DNA of 64,000 nt from Agreia bicolorata (GCF_000938265.1 NZ_JYFC01000007.1:1-64000), one strand, 5' to 3'. Positions 7,285 to 17,285 are shown, counted from the stretch's first letter. A program made the numbers and translations. Notes: generated by a model from the sequence alone, not told the origin.

Positions 7285-9498
7285 CTACTTACGCGGCTTG
7301 AGGTACAGCGCCGCCAGGGGAGGCAGGGTCAGCTCGACCGACGCCTGCCGTCCCGACCACGGCACGTCCTCGGCCTCGACGGAGCCGAAGTTGCCCACTC
7401 CCGATCCGCCGTACTCCACGGCGTCGGTGTTGATCAGCTCATCCCAGGTGCCTGCGGAGGGCAGACCGACCCGGTAGGGCCCCACGGGCGCGCCCGAGAA
7501 GTTCATCAGCACGGCGATCGGGTTGCCATCGTTATCCCAGCGCAGGAACGACACGAGGTTCTGATTCGACGATCCTCCGTCGATGAACTCGAAGCCCGAG
7601 GAGTCGTGATCGCGCTGCCAGAGCGCAGGGTTGTCGGCGTAGACCCGGTTGAGCTGAGCCACCAGCCCCAGCAGAGCCCGGTGAACGGGCTGGTCGAGAA
7701 TCCACCAGTCGAGTCCACGTTCCTCAGACCATTCCGACGGCTGCCCGAATTCCTGGCCCATGAAGAGCAGCTGCTTGCCGGGGTGGGCCCACATAAACGC
7801 GAGGTAGGCGCGCAGGTTCGCGAGCTTCTGCCAATGGTCGCCGGGCATCTTGTGCAGTAGCGATCCCTTGCCGTGCACGACCTCGTCGTGGCTTATAGGG
7901 AGGATGAAGTTCTCGCTGAACGCGTAGACGAACGAGAACGTGATCTCGCCGTGGTGGTACGAGCGGTAAAGGGGATCGGTCTCCATGTACTGCAGTGAGT
8001 CATGCATCCAGCCCATGTTCCATTTGAGCCCGAAACCGAGCCCGCCCTGGTTCGTGGCGTGTGTGACTCCGGGCCAGCTGGTCGACTCCTCGGCGATCAT
8101 GATGACGCCGGGGTAGAGCTTGTAGGCCGTCGCCGTCGCCTCCTGCAGGAAGCTGATGGCTTCGAGGTTCTCGCGCCCGCCGTACTGGTTGGGCAGCCAC
8201 TCGCCCTCCTTGCGGGAGTAGTCGAGATAGAGCATGCTCGCCACGGCGTCGACCCTCAGGCCATCGACGTGGAACTGCTCGAGCCAGTAGAGCGCATTCG
8301 CAACGAGAAAGTTGCGCACCTGCGAGTCGCCGAAGTTGAACACGAGCGTGCCCCAGTCGGGCTGCTCGCCCCGGCGCGGGTCGGGGTGCTCGTACAGGGG
8401 CTGGCCGTCGAAGTTGGCCAGCGCGAACTCGTCTTTGGGGAAGTGCCCGGGAACCCAGTCGACGAGCACGCCGATGCCGGCCTGGTGCAGGCGGTCGATG
8501 AGGTAGCGCAGGTCGTCAGGATGCCCGAATCGCGACGTCGGTGCGTAGTACGACGTGACCTGGTATCCCCAGGACCCGCCGAACGGGTGCTCGGCGAGCG
8601 GCATGAACTCCACATGCGTGAAGCCGAGCTCCTTCATGTAGTCGATCAGCTGGTCGGCGAGCTCGCGATAGGAGAGTCCGGGGCGCCAGGATCCGATATG
8701 CATTTCGTAGACGCTCATGGGGCCGGAATGCGGATCGGTCGACGCGCGCCGTGACATCCATTCGTCGTCGCCCCAGGCGTGGGCCGACTGGCCGATGACC
8801 GACGCGGTGAGCGGCGGAATCTCGGTGTAGCGGGCCATCGGGTCTGCGCGCCTGACCCAGTGGCCGGACTGCGAGAGGATCTCGAACTTGTAGTTGCTGC
8901 CCGGCTCGAGGCCGGGCACGAACAGCTCCCAGACCCCCGAACTGCCGAGGCTGCGCAGCGAGTGCTTCAGGCCGTCCCACGAGTTGAAGTCGCCGATGAC
9001 GCGCACCGCCTGGGCGTGCGGTGCCCAGACCGCGAACGAGGTGCCCGCGACCTCTTCGTCGACGCCGTGCCATGAACGGTAGTGGGCGCCCAGCACATCC
9101 CACAGGCGCTCGTGCCGACCTTCGCCGATGAGGTGGATATCGACATCGCCGAGGGTGGGGGAGAAGCGGTAGGAGTCGTCGCTGGCCCACACGGTGCCGT
9201 CGTCGTAGCGTGCCTCGATCGTGTAGTCGCTGAGGCCGGTGAGCGTGTAGCCCTGCCAGATGCCACCGTGCAGATGCGTGAGCTCGGTGCGCGCGCCGGA
9301 TGCCAGCACCGCGACCACGGATTTGGCCAGGGGCCGCAGGGTGCGGATAACGGTGACCCCGTCTGCGCCCGCGCCCTCGATGGGGTGCTGGCCGAGCACT
9401 CCGTGGGGGTTGTAGTAGGAGCCCGCCGCGACCTTGTCGAGCACGTCGCTGGGAACGTCGGGAATGGAGAGCACGGATGCTCCGTCGAGAGTGGACAT
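7285..9498 (-). CDS. glgB: 1,4-alpha-glucan branching enzyme GlgB
   Basis: GH13 enzyme of 737 residues that cuts alpha-1,4 chains and rejoins them as alpha-1,6 branches in glycogen. After an N-terminal extension come a CBM48 domain ([22 protein letters not shown]), the catalytic barrel and a C-terminal beta domain. Catalytic signatures: [13 protein letters not shown] (Asp nucleophile), [11 protein letters not shown] (Glu acid/base) and [12 protein letters not shown]. Length is normal for actinobacterial GlgB. I chose the ATG at 9498 because it overlaps the last base of the glgE stop codon (TGATG), giving translational coupling; the frame is open 45 codons further but those lie inside glgE. 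It is the second gene of the glgE-glgB unit. Confidence 0.97.
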   Translation of the reverse strand: MSTLDGASVLSIPDVPSDVLDKVAAGSYYNPHGVLGQHPIEGAGADGVTVIRTLRPLAKSVVAVLASGARTELTHLHGGIWQGYTLTGLSDYTIEARYDDGTVWASDDSYRFSPTLGDVDIHLIGEGRHERLWDVLGAHYRSWHGVDEEVAGTSFAVWAPHAQAVRVIGDFNSWDGLKHSLRSLGSSGVWELFVPGLEPGSNYKFEILSQSGHWVRRADPMARYTEIPPLTASVIGQSAHAWGDDEWMSRRASTDPHSGPMSVYEMHIGSWRPGLSYRELADQLIDYMKELGFTHVEFMPLAEHPFGGSWGYQVTSYYAPTSRFGHPDDLRYLIDRLHQAGIGVLVDWVPGHFPKDEFALANFDGQPLYEHPDPRRGEQPDWGTLVFNFGDSQVRNFLVANALYWLEQFHVDGLRVDAVASMLYLDYSRKEGEWLPNQYGGRENLEAISFLQEATATAYKLYPGVIMIAEESTSWPGVTHATNQGGLGFGLKWNMGWMHDSLQYMETDPLYRSYHHGEITFSFVYAFSENFILPISHDEVVHGKGSLLHKMPGDHWQKLANLRAYLAFMWAHPGKQLLFMGQEFGQPSEWSEERGLDWWILDQPVHRALLGLVAQLNRVYADNPALWQRDHDSSGFEFIDGGSSNQNLVSFLRWDNDGNPIAVLMNFSGAPVGPYRVGLPSAGTWDELINTDAVEYGGSGVGNFGSVEAEDVPWSGRQASVELTLPPLAALYLKPRK

Positions 9499-11579
9499 CA
9501 GTGAGCCGCCTTGTCTGCACCGTTCGGGTGCGTTTCGGGCCAGGTCCCATCGACCGGCTCCACGTGAAGAATGTGCACGGGCTCGGTGAATGCGTCGAGC
9601 CGCACGAAGTTGTGGCTCACACCCCAGATCCACGATGCCCCGGTGATGAGGTCGGTGACCCGGAACTGCTCGACGCCGGGCAGGCCAAACTTCGACACAT
9701 CGAAGTGCACGCTGGTCTCGCGCACGGAGTGCGGATCGACATTGGCCACGATGAGAATGGCGTCGGGCGTGCCCGTGCTGCTGAATTCGGCGGCGATGTA
9801 CTTCGAATACACGAGGATCGCGTCGTCATCGCTCCAGTGCAGTTCGAGGTTGCGCAGTTGCCGCAGCGCGGGGTGCTCACGCCGGATCTCGTTGAGCCTC
9901 GTGATGTACGGCGCGATCGACTGGCCGGTCTGCTCTGCCAGGGCGAAGTCGCGGGGGCGGTACTCGTACTTCTCGTTGTCGAGGTTCTCCTCCGCACCGG
10001 GGCGGGCGACGTTCTCGATCAGCTCGTAGCCCGAGTACATGGCCCACGTGGGCGCGGCTGTCGCGGCGATCGCGGCCCGGATCTTGTAGGCCGCCCGCCC
10101 GCCGAACTGCAGGTACTGCGTGAGGATGTCGGGGGTGTTGACCCAGAGGTTCGGCCGGAAGAATGCGTCGGTCTCGTGCGACAAGCCGGTGAGGAACTCC
10201 TCGAGCTCCTCTTTCGTGTTGCGCCAGGTGAAGTAGGTGTACGACTGCTGGTAGCCGACCTTCGCCAGGCCCTGCATGATCGCGGGGCGTGTGAAGGCTT
10301 CGGCCAGGAACACGACCTCGGGGAACTCCGCGTTGATCGTGTGGATCACGTACTCCCAGAAGTCGAGCGGCTTGGTGTGCGGGTTGTCGACACGGAAGAT
10401 GCGCACCCCGAGCTTGATCCAGTAACGCAGCAGTCGCAGCGTCTCACGCCGGATGCCCTTCGGGTCGTTGTCGAAGTTGATCGGATAGATGTCTTGATAT
10501 TTCTTCGGCGGGTTCTCCGCGTAGGCGATCGATCCGTCGGGCAGCGTGGTGAACCACTCGGGATGCTCGGTGACCCACGGGTGGTCGGGCGAGGCCTGGA
10601 GGGCGAAGTCGAGCGCGACCTCGAGTCCGGCCTTCGCCGCCTGCTTCAAGAAATAGGTGAAATCGGCGACCGTTCCGAGGTCGGGGTGGATGGCGTCGTG
10701 TCCGCCTGCCGCACCGCCGATGGCCCAGGGCGACCCGGGGTCGTGCGGGCCGGCATCCAGCGAGTTGTTGGGGCCCTTGCGGAACGACCGGCCGATCGGG
10801 TGGATGGGCGGCATGTAGAGCACGTCGAACCCCATGGCCGCAACCGCGGGCAGGCGCTTGGCGGCGGTGCGGAACGTGCCGCTCGTCCAGCTTCCGTCTG
10901 CGTTCTTCTTTGCTCCGATAGAACGGGGGAAGAACTCGTACCAGGACCCCGATCCGGCGCGCTCGCGCTCGACAGTGATCTCGCGCCACTCGGAGAAGGT
11001 CGTGAGACTCTCGAACGGGCGGTCGGCGAGGGCGTCGAGCACGGCGGCGCTCGTCGCCACGGCCAGACGCTCGACCGGGTCGATCGACGAGTCGCCCAAT
11101 GTATTGGCCACCTTGCCGAAGAGCACACGCTGCGCATCGGGGCGCGTCGCATCCACCCTGCCTGCCTCGAACAGCTCGCGGCCGATGGCCAGGGTCACAT
11201 CGACGTCGAGGCCCGCGGGCAGCTTGATCGACGCCGTGTGCTGCCAGGTCGCGAAGTCGTCGGAGTAGGCGCGGATGCGGAACCGCCACAGGCCCTCCTC
11301 GCCGAGCTGCTCCAGTGCGCCGTAGCGGTCGGTGCCCGGTTCGAGAGGAAAGAGCAGTCTTTCGCTGCGCTGACCCGACGGACCGGCCACCTCGACCCGT
11401 GCTCCGACGGCGTCGTGGCCCTCGCGGAACACCACGGCGCCGAACGGCACAACCTCGCCGGCGAAGGCCTTGGGAAGCCATCGTTGGCCGGGAACGCTGG
11501 GAAAGATGTCGAGGATCGGGATGCGCCCGAGTCCGGAGTCGGAGAGGGTCGGCTGCTTGGGTGCTTGCGTCTTTGCCAC
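9498..11579 (-). CDS. glgE: Alpha-1,4-glucan:maltose-1-phosphate maltosyltransferase GlgE
   Basis: GH13_3 enzyme of 693 residues that transfers maltosyl units from alpha-maltose 1-phosphate to the non-reducing end of linear glucans. N-terminal helical/beta domains precede the barrel that begins near WYEFFPRS. Asp398 in [10 protein letters not shown] and Glu427 in FLAEAFT align with the nucleophile and acid of Streptomyces and Mycobacterium GlgE. The GTG start has -10 hexamer TACGGT 6 bases upstream and no Shine-Dalgarno sequence. In many actinobacteria treS and pep2 lie between glgE and glgB; here the two genes overlap by one base, so maltose-1-phosphate must come from enzymes encoded elsewhere. 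Confidence 0.97.
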   Translation of the reverse strand: MAKTQAPKQPTLSDSGLGRIPILDIFPSVPGQRWLPKAFAGEVVPFGAVVFREGHDAVGARVEVAGPSGQRSERLLFPLEPGTDRYGALEQLGEEGLWRFRIRAYSDDFATWQHTASIKLPAGLDVDVTLAIGRELFEAGRVDATRPDAQRVLFGKVANTLGDSSIDPVERLAVATSAAVLDALADRPFESLTTFSEWREITVERERAGSGSWYEFFPRSIGAKKNADGSWTSGTFRTAAKRLPAVAAMGFDVLYMPPIHPIGRSFRKGPNNSLDAGPHDPGSPWAIGGAAGGHDAIHPDLGTVADFTYFLKQAAKAGLEVALDFALQASPDHPWVTEHPEWFTTLPDGSIAYAENPPKKYQDIYPINFDNDPKGIRRETLRLLRYWIKLGVRIFRVDNPHTKPLDFWEYVIHTINAEFPEVVFLAEAFTRPAIMQGLAKVGYQQSYTYFTWRNTKEELEEFLTGLSHETDAFFRPNLWVNTPDILTQYLQFGGRAAYKIRAAIAATAAPTWAMYSGYELIENVARPGAEENLDNEKYEYRPRDFALAEQTGQSIAPYITRLNEIRREHPALRQLRNLELHWSDDDAILVYSKYIAAEFSSTGTPDAILIVANVDPHSVRETSVHFDVSKFGLPGVEQFRVTDLITGASWIWGVSHNFVRLDAFTEPVHILHVEPVDGTWPETHPNGADKAAH

Positions 11580-11585
11580 GGTTCG

Positions 11586-11613
11586 ACCGTACCAAGAAAG
11601 GTCAAACGTTCGC
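11586..11613 (-). promoter_or_regulatory. glgE promoter with candidate operator
   Basis: Read on the minus strand, TACGGT (11591-11586) ends 6 bases before the GTG at 11579. Ten bases upstream of the hexamer lies GCGAACGTTTGA, closely resembling the palindrome CGAAACGTTTGA in front of glgX at 17250-17264. A LacI-type repressor site shared by glucan genes is inferred from the similarity and position. A separate GGAAACGGTTCC is at 11624-11635, toward glgP. Confidence 0.45.
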
Positions 11614-11750
11614 GGGGGATTATGGAAACGGTTCCCGGTCGTTTATGCGCGCAAAGCGGCGCTGTCCTAGGCTGGGCGAAGCCTGGCCCACGGCGTCCGC
11701 CGCGGTGCGCGAGATGAGTGGCGGTGGCGCGCCGATGTGGAGAATTTTTC

Positions 11751-14318
11751 GTGAAGGCGATCAGGAGATTCACCGTTCGATCCGTGCTGCCGGAACGTCT
11801 GGGAGCGGTCGGTGAACTGGCATCCAATCTTCGTTGGTCGTGGCATGAGCCCACCCGCCAGTTGTTCTCCCGTATCTCGCCCGACGACTGGCAGCAGACC
11901 GGATGCGACCCGATCGCGCTCCTCGGAGCCGTCAGCCCCGAGCGACTCGAGGAGCTCTCGCACGACGAAGGTTTTGTCGCCTGGGCGAACAGCCTGCGCG
12001 ACGACTTGAACCGTTATCTCGCCGAGCCCCGCTGGTACCAGCAGCTCGAGGGCGAGAAGCCGAACAGCATCGCCTATTTCTCGGCCGAGTTCGGCATCGC
12101 GGCCGCTCTCCCGCAATACTCCGGCGGACTCGGAATCCTTGCCGGAGACCACCTGAAGGCCGCGAGCGACCTGGGCGTGCCCCTGACGGGCGTCGGACTC
12201 TTCTATCGCGCCGGATACTTCAGCCAGGCCATCTCGCGTGACGGCTGGCAGCAGGAGAGCTACCCCGTGCTCGACCCCGACGGCCTGCCCCTCACCGTGC
12301 TCAGGCTCGCCGACGGGTCGGCGGCCCACATCGCTCTCGCCCTTCCCGACGGTCGCGCCCTCTTTGCCCGCATCTGGCAGGCCCAGGTAGGTCGCGTGCG
12401 CCTGCTGCTGCTCGACACCGACATTCCCGAGAACGCCGAAGACCTGCGCGGCATCACCGATCGCCTCTACGGCGGCGGCGGCGAGCACCGCCTGCTGCAG
12501 GAGCTGCTGCTCGGCATCGGGGGAGTGCGGGCGCTCAAGCTGGCAGCCGAGCTTCGGGATGTGCCGGAGCCCGAGGTCTTCCACGCCAACGAGGGGCATG
12601 CCGGCTTCCAGGGGCTCGAGCGCATCTCGCGCCTCATCGGAGACGGACTCACCTTCGACGCCGCATTGCAGGTCGTGCGCGCCGGCACGGTCTTTACAAC
12701 GCATACCCCCGTTCCCGCGGGCATCGACAGGTTCGAGCGCACGCTCATCGAGCGGTACTTCGGAGGAGACCTTCTGCCCGGCCTCACTGTCGACGACATC
12801 CTGCACCTGGGAGCCGAGGACTACGACGGCGGATCGCCCGACGTCTTCAACATGGCCGTTATGGGCCTGCGCCTCGCGCAGCGGGCGAACGGGGTCTCCG
12901 AGTTGCACGGCGCGGTGAGCCGCGGCATGTTCCAGGGGCTCTGGAAGGGCTTCGACGTCGACGACGTTCCGATCACCTCCGTGACGAACGGCGTGCATGC
13001 CGCGACCTGGACCGATCCGCTGCTGCAGGAGCTGGCGAGTTCGAAGCTCGGCACCTCCGACACCACCCACGCCGACTGGAACAGCGCCGACGTCAGCGAC
13101 AGCGACCTCTGGGCCGTGCGCGGCGACATGCGTCGCCAGCTCGTGCACGACGCGCGTCGCCGCGTGACCGAGGCGTTCGAGCAGCAGAACCCGGGCTCGA
13201 TCGCGCCGGCCTGGTACCAGACCCTGCTCGATCCCGCCGTGCTCACCATTGGATTCGCGAGGCGGGTGCCCACCTACAAGCGCCTCACGCTGATGCTGCA
13301 CGACCCCGCGCGGCTCAAGTCGATCCTGCTCAACCCGCAGCGCCCCATCCAGCTGGTCATCGCGGGCAAGTCGCATCCGGCCGACGAAGAGGGCAAGCGG
13401 CTCATCCAGAGGCTCGTGCAGTTCGCTTCGGACCCCGAGGTGCGTCACCGCATCGTCTTCCTGCCGAACTACGACATCGGCATGGCGCAGCTGCTCTACC
13501 CGGGCACCGACGTGTGGCTGAACAACCCGCTGCGCCCGCTCGAGGCGTGCGGAACATCCGGAATGAAGGCCGCGCTCAACGGCGGACTCAATCTGTCGAT
13601 TCTCGACGGATGGTGGAACGAGTACTACGACGGCGAGAACGGCTGGGCGATTCCCACTGCCGACGGTGCGAGCACGCCGGAGGAACGCGACGCCATTGAG
13701 GCCGGCGCCCTCTATGACCTGATGGAGCACCAGGTCGCGACCCGTTTCTACGACCGCAACGCCGACGGCATCCCCGAGCGGTGGATGGCCTCGGTGCGGC
13801 ACACGCTGTCGACCCTGTCACCCAGCCTGTCGGCCGAGCGGATGGTGCGCGAATACACCGAGCGCCTCTACACGAAGGCCGCGGCTGCCGAGAGGACCAT
13901 GTCGGCGAGGGACCACGAGGCGGCGCGCGAGCTGTCGGCGTTCAAAGAGCGGATGACCGCGCACTGGCCAAAGGTACAGGTCGTGCATGTGGAATCGGGT
14001 GGGCTCGACGACACCCCGCAGGTCGGCGACTCACTGCACCTGCGCGCGCAGGTGCAGCTAGACGGGATCAGCGCCGACGACGTGGCCGTCGAGGTCGTAT
14101 ACGGCCAGGCGGGAACGAGCGATGAGCTGCGTGACGTTGCCACGTTCGCGCTGTCGCCGTCGACCGCGTCAGGGGCGGATGCGACGGGCGTGGTTCTCTT
14201 CGAGGGAACCCTGGCTCTGTCGAGAGCCGGCGCGTTCGGCTATACCGTGCGTGTGGTGCCGAAGCACGCCCACCTGGCCTCACCGGCCGAACTGGGCCTC
14301 ATCGCGACGGCCCACTGA
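11751..14318 (+). CDS. glgP: Alpha-glucan (maltodextrin/glycogen) phosphorylase GlgP
   Basis: GT35 phosphorylase of 855 residues that releases glucose 1-phosphate from non-reducing ends of alpha-1,4-glucans. It has the actinobacterial N-terminal DUF3417 domain (RSVLPERLGAVGELASNLRW) before the phosphorylase domain. The PLP lysine is Lys606 in CGTSGMKAALNG, and ACGTSGMK replaces the EASGTSNMK of classical phosphorylases, as in this subfamily. GTG at 11751 was chosen because GGAGA lies 7 bases upstream and the sequence then begins like family members; the frame opens earlier at 11718. It is divergent from glgE, sharing a 171-base promoter region. Confidence 0.93.
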   Translation: MKAIRRFTVRSVLPERLGAVGELASNLRWSWHEPTRQLFSRISPDDWQQTGCDPIALLGAVSPERLEELSHDEGFVAWANSLRDDLNRYLAEPRWYQQLEGEKPNSIAYFSAEFGIAAALPQYSGGLGILAGDHLKAASDLGVPLTGVGLFYRAGYFSQAISRDGWQQESYPVLDPDGLPLTVLRLADGSAAHIALALPDGRALFARIWQAQVGRVRLLLLDTDIPENAEDLRGITDRLYGGGGEHRLLQELLLGIGGVRALKLAAELRDVPEPEVFHANEGHAGFQGLERISRLIGDGLTFDAALQVVRAGTVFTTHTPVPAGIDRFERTLIERYFGGDLLPGLTVDDILHLGAEDYDGGSPDVFNMAVMGLRLAQRANGVSELHGAVSRGMFQGLWKGFDVDDVPITSVTNGVHAATWTDPLLQELASSKLGTSDTTHADWNSADVSDSDLWAVRGDMRRQLVHDARRRVTEAFEQQNPGSIAPAWYQTLLDPAVLTIGFARRVPTYKRLTLMLHDPARLKSILLNPQRPIQLVIAGKSHPADEEGKRLIQRLVQFASDPEVRHRIVFLPNYDIGMAQLLYPGTDVWLNNPLRPLEACGTSGMKAALNGGLNLSILDGWWNEYYDGENGWAIPTADGASTPEERDAIEAGALYDLMEHQVATRFYDRNADGIPERWMASVRHTLSTLSPSLSAERMVREYTERLYTKAAAAERTMSARDHEAARELSAFKERMTAHWPKVQVVHVESGGLDDTPQVGDSLHLRAQVQLDGISADDVAVEVVYGQAGTSDELRDVATFALSPSTASGADATGVVLFEGTLALSRAGAFGYTVRVVPKHAHLASPAELGLIATAH

Positions 14319-14348
14319 CGCTGCTTCCGGCGCCAATTCCACCCTAGA

Positions 14349-14373
14349 AATGTACGGAATATTGCCGTACATT
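14349..14373. promoter_or_regulatory. Palindromic operator of the toxin-antitoxin operon
   Basis: Perfect 9-base arms AATGTACGG and CCGTACATT are separated by AATATTG. The site begins inside a -10-like TAGAAA (14345-14350) and ends 6 bases before the antitoxin ATG. This is where DUF1778-type antitoxins bind to repress their own operon, so autoregulation is inferred. Confidence 0.75.
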
Positions 14374-14379
14374 GATCCA

Positions 14380-14655
14380 ATGGCTACTACTACCAAAAGC
14401 GAACGTCTTGAGCTGCGCCTCACCGCTGACCAGAAGCAAAACATCGAGCAGGCTGCGGCAATTTCTGGCCGTTCCGTGACGGAATTTTCCGTGCCACTTC
14501 TGGTCGAGGAGGCCGGGGAAGTCATCCGTCAGGAGAGGCAACTGCGGATGTCCAAGCAGGCTTGGGACTCTTTCAACGCAATATTGGATGAGCCCGCCAA
14601 ATCTGTGGCCGGACTCGCTGACCTTCTCCGCCGTCCAGCCGTCTTCAGCGAGTGA
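14380..14655 (+). CDS. DUF1778 (TacA-type) antitoxin
   Basis: Protein of 91 residues. The N-terminus has the ribbon-helix-helix layout of DUF1778/TacA antitoxins: SERLELRLTADQKQNIEQAAAISGRSVTEF. The C-terminal half (LSKQAWDSFNAILDEPAK-like) matches the segment that wraps the GNAT toxin. It would bind DNA as a dimer and neutralise the downstream acetyltransferase. ATG at 14380 lies 6 bases after the palindromic operator. The stop codon overlaps the toxin GTG (GTGA). The pair is less GC-rich around its promoter than neighbouring glucan genes and interrupts the glgP-glgX arrangement, suggesting separate acquisition. Confidence 0.85.
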   Translation: MATTTKSERLELRLTADQKQNIEQAAAISGRSVTEFSVPLLVEEAGEVIRQERQLRMSKQAWDSFNAILDEPAKSVAGLADLLRRPAVFSE

Positions 14656-15167
14656 CTTCACTCTTACGGCCTCGGCCTATTAGCGCAGGGGACGACTGCT
14701 CATCATTCACATGTGGAGAAAATCCGCTGGATGAGTGGGTGCGGTCGCGGGCGCTCAAGAATGACCTGACGGGCGCATCCCGCACTTTTGTGAGCGTGGA
14801 CTCCGATACTGGACTGGTCGCGGGCTATTACTGCCTGTCTGCCAGTTCGCTCGCCCGGGAGGAGGCGACGTCGAATCTGCGTCGCAACATGCCAGACCCG
14901 ATTCCGGTGATCCTCATAGGGCGGCTGGCTGTCGACGAGCGGTTCCAGGGGCTTGGCCTGGGGTTCTCCCTGCTACAGGAGGCGCTGCGCAAAGGGTACG
15001 AGGTTTCGCGCGTGATCGGTGCCAGAGCGTTTGTGGTGCATGCGATCAGTGAAAGCGCAGAAAAGTTCTATCTCAAGTTCGGATTTACCCTCGTGCCCGA
15101 AAGTGCGCGCGTGATGTACATCACCATGGCCGACGCCGAGGCGACGATCTCCGAACTCGCCTCGTAG
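14652..15167 (+). CDS. GNAT-type (TacT-like) toxin
   Basis: Acetyltransferase of 171 residues paired with a DUF1778 antitoxin. Family members (TacT, AtaT, ItaT) acetylate the amino group of aminoacyl-tRNAs and stop translation. The acetyl-CoA loop is QGLGLG at residues 99-104 after VILIGRLAVDERF; Tyr140 in AEKFYLKFGF is the expected catalytic tyrosine. The N-terminal FTCGENPLDEWVRSRALKND is the typical beginning of this subfamily. GTG start overlaps the antitoxin stop codon, so production is coupled. Which tRNA is targeted cannot be told from sequence. Key residues are intact, so the toxin is probably active. Confidence 0.85.
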   Translation: MTSLLRPRPISAGDDCSSFTCGENPLDEWVRSRALKNDLTGASRTFVSVDSDTGLVAGYYCLSASSLAREEATSNLRRNMPDPIPVILIGRLAVDERFQGLGLGFSLLQEALRKGYEVSRVIGARAFVVHAISESAEKFYLKFGFTLVPESARVMYITMADAEATISELAS

Positions 15168-15183
15168 AACAGACTGACGGCAG

Positions 15184-17232
15184 TCAGTTCGCTCTGAAGA
15201 GGCGAAGTGACGAGGGTGACATCTCTATCTCGGTGCCGGGTTCGTAGGTGGGTCCCTCCTCGGGATTCGGGGCGTCGTCGCCCGAATTCCAGAGTTCGGT
15301 GTACGAGACCACACCCAGATGCACGGGCAGGGTCACGGTGACGGGCGCCTCGACGCCGTGGATCACGAGCAGGATGCGGTTGAACTCCTCGTGCTCGGGC
15401 GTCGACGCCGCCATGTACTGCAGGGTACGGTTCTCCGCCGAGTTCCAGTCGTAGACCGACATCGACCTGCCGTCCGCGTCGTACCAGTCCATCTGGCTGG
15501 CGCTCGGGGTCGTCTCGCCGAAGATCCCGAATCTGACAGGGCGCAGTGCCGGGTTCTCGCGCCTCAGCTTCAACAGGTGCTGGGTCGTCTTCCAATGATC
15601 CTTCTGCCAACGGCGCCTGTCCCAGCTCAGCCACGTCAGTTCGCTGTCGTGGCAGTACGCGTTGTTGTTGCCCTTTTGGCTGCGACCGAACTCGTCGCCG
15701 GCCGTGATGAGGGGGACTCCGGCCGATAACAGGAGAGTGCCCATGAGATTGCGCATCGCCTGGCGGCGCGAGGCCTCGATCGGTCGTGACGACGTGGGCC
15801 CCTCTATGCCGTGGTTGAACGACATGTTGTTGTCGGTGCCGTCGCGGTTCGACTCGCCATTGCCCACGTTGTGCTTCGAGTCGTACGCGGTGAGATCCGC
15901 CATCGTGAAACCGTCGTGCGCGGTGATGAAGTTGATCGACGCCAGCGGACCGCGGTGCTGCGCGAACGTGTTCGACGATCCCGCAAGGCGGGTTGCGAGC
16001 ATTCCCACCCCGTCGCCCGGGTTGCCGTGCTCGCGGATCGAGCGGATGTCGCGCAACCAGAACTTGCGCATCCGGTCGCGATAACGGTCGTTCCACTCCG
16101 ACCAGCCGTCGGGAAAGTTGCCGGTCTGCCATCCGCCCATACCGACATCCCACGGCTCGGCGATCATCTTCACGTTCTGCAACAGAGGATCGGAGACGAT
16201 CTGGGTGAGCAGCGGATGCTGCGGGTCGTAATAGTGGTCGGCGTTGCGGCCCAGGGTTGCGGCGAGATCGAAGCGGAACCCGTCGACCTGAACCTCGTTT
16301 GCCCAGAACCGCAGGGAGTCGAGGATCATGCGCGAGACGGCCGGGGTGGCGGTGTTGATGCTGTTGCCGCATCCGGTGACGTCGATGTAGGTGCCGGCGG
16401 ATGTCTGCCGGTAGTAGCCGGCGTTGTCTATGCCTCGGAAGCTTGTGGTCGGACCTTCGGGCCCCTCCTCTGCCGTGTGGTTGTACACGACATCCATCAG
16501 CACCTCGATGCCGGCCTCGTGCAGAAGCTTGACCATGCCCTTGAACTCGCGCAGGTTCGCACTCGGTCCCTGTGCCTGTGCCGCTTTCGAGGCGTACAGC
16601 GCGTGCGGGCTGAAGAATCCGAGGGTGTTGTACCCCCAGTAGTTGCGCAGGCCTTGCTTGATGAGCCGCTGTTCCGAGACGAAGGACTGCACGGGAAGAA
16701 GTTGCACGGCCGTGACACCGAGATTCTTCAGGTAGCCGATGGTTGTCTCGTGGGCGAGGCCGGCGTAGGTTCCGCGCAGCTCCTCGGGAATGCGCGGGTT
16801 GAGTTCGGACAGACCCTTGAGGTGCGCCTCGTAGATGACCGAGTGGTCGAGCGGTGTATTCGGCTTCGTGACGCCGGCCCAGTCGAACGACTCGTCGACA
16901 ACAACGGAGCGCTGCGACCCCGAGCTGAGCCGCTGGATGCCCTTGCCGTACGGATCGAGCAGGAGTCTCGTGGGGTCGAAGCGGTGGGTCGGCCCCTGGG
17001 GGCCCGCGACGCGCAGGTTGTAGCGGCGACCGGGAACGAGTTCCCGGGTGCGGCCGAACCACACCCCGTGCCGGTCGCGGGTGAGGTCGACGGTTTTGTA
17101 GATCCAGTTCGCGTCCTTGTCGTCGAAGAGGCACAGTTCGACCTTCTCGGCATGCTCCGACCAGACGCGGATCTCGCCTCCGTGGGCGGTGAGGCGAACG
17201 CCCATGTTGGCGAGGGGATCAGCGGCAGTCAT
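15184..17232 (-). CDS. glgX: Glycogen debranching enzyme GlgX (first copy)
   Basis: GH13_11 isoamylase-type enzyme of 682 residues that hydrolyses alpha-1,6 branches of glycogen or limit dextrin. CBM48 domain at the N-terminus (RLTAHGGEIRVWSEHAEKVELCLFDD), then the barrel: DVVYNHTAEEG, VDGFRFDLAATLG (Asp nucleophile), MIAEPWDVG (Glu) and FITAHDGFTMADL. It is shorter than the second copy at 46435 (733 residues), and its segment after FITAHDGF differs, so the two are paralogues rather than a recent duplication. The ATG at 17232 is preceded by -10 TACTCT at 7 bases, without a Shine-Dalgarno sequence. It stands alone on the minus strand. Confidence 0.93.
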   Translation of the reverse strand: MTAADPLANMGVRLTAHGGEIRVWSEHAEKVELCLFDDKDANWIYKTVDLTRDRHGVWFGRTRELVPGRRYNLRVAGPQGPTHRFDPTRLLLDPYGKGIQRLSSGSQRSVVVDESFDWAGVTKPNTPLDHSVIYEAHLKGLSELNPRIPEELRGTYAGLAHETTIGYLKNLGVTAVQLLPVQSFVSEQRLIKQGLRNYWGYNTLGFFSPHALYASKAAQAQGPSANLREFKGMVKLLHEAGIEVLMDVVYNHTAEEGPEGPTTSFRGIDNAGYYRQTSAGTYIDVTGCGNSINTATPAVSRMILDSLRFWANEVQVDGFRFDLAATLGRNADHYYDPQHPLLTQIVSDPLLQNVKMIAEPWDVGMGGWQTGNFPDGWSEWNDRYRDRMRKFWLRDIRSIREHGNPGDGVGMLATRLAGSSNTFAQHRGPLASINFITAHDGFTMADLTAYDSKHNVGNGESNRDGTDNNMSFNHGIEGPTSSRPIEASRRQAMRNLMGTLLLSAGVPLITAGDEFGRSQKGNNNAYCHDSELTWLSWDRRRWQKDHWKTTQHLLKLRRENPALRPVRFGIFGETTPSASQMDWYDADGRSMSVYDWNSAENRTLQYMAASTPEHEEFNRILLVIHGVEAPVTVTLPVHLGVVSYTELWNSGDDAPNPEEGPTYEPGTEIEMSPSSLRLFRAN

Positions 17233-17239
17233 GCGTCTT

Positions 17240-17264
17240 AGAGTAGTGATTCAAACGTTTCGAA
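17240..17264 (-). promoter_or_regulatory. glgX promoter with AAACGTTT palindrome
   Basis: On the minus strand TACTCT (17245-17240) ends 7 bases before the glgX ATG. Immediately upstream, 17250-17264 reads TTCAAACGTTTCGAA on the plus strand, containing the perfect palindrome AAACGTTT with a central CG as in LacI-family operators. It falls in the spacer between -35 and -10. A related sequence precedes glgE. Confidence 0.5.
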
Positions 17265-17285
17265 CAGATCACGGAAGGGTTCGTC

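Noticed and set aside
11624-11635. GGAAACGGTTCC as a glgP operator
   Set aside because: Only the outer GGAA/TTCC pairs; the centre is not symmetrical, so it was noted in the glgE promoter entry but not listed separately.
9477-11717. Plus-strand open frame of 746 codons over glgE
   Set aside because: Opposite strand of a certain gene with catalytic motifs; low-complexity translation.
11667-13802. Minus-strand open frame of 711 codons over glgP
   Set aside because: Shadow of glgP; no family signature.
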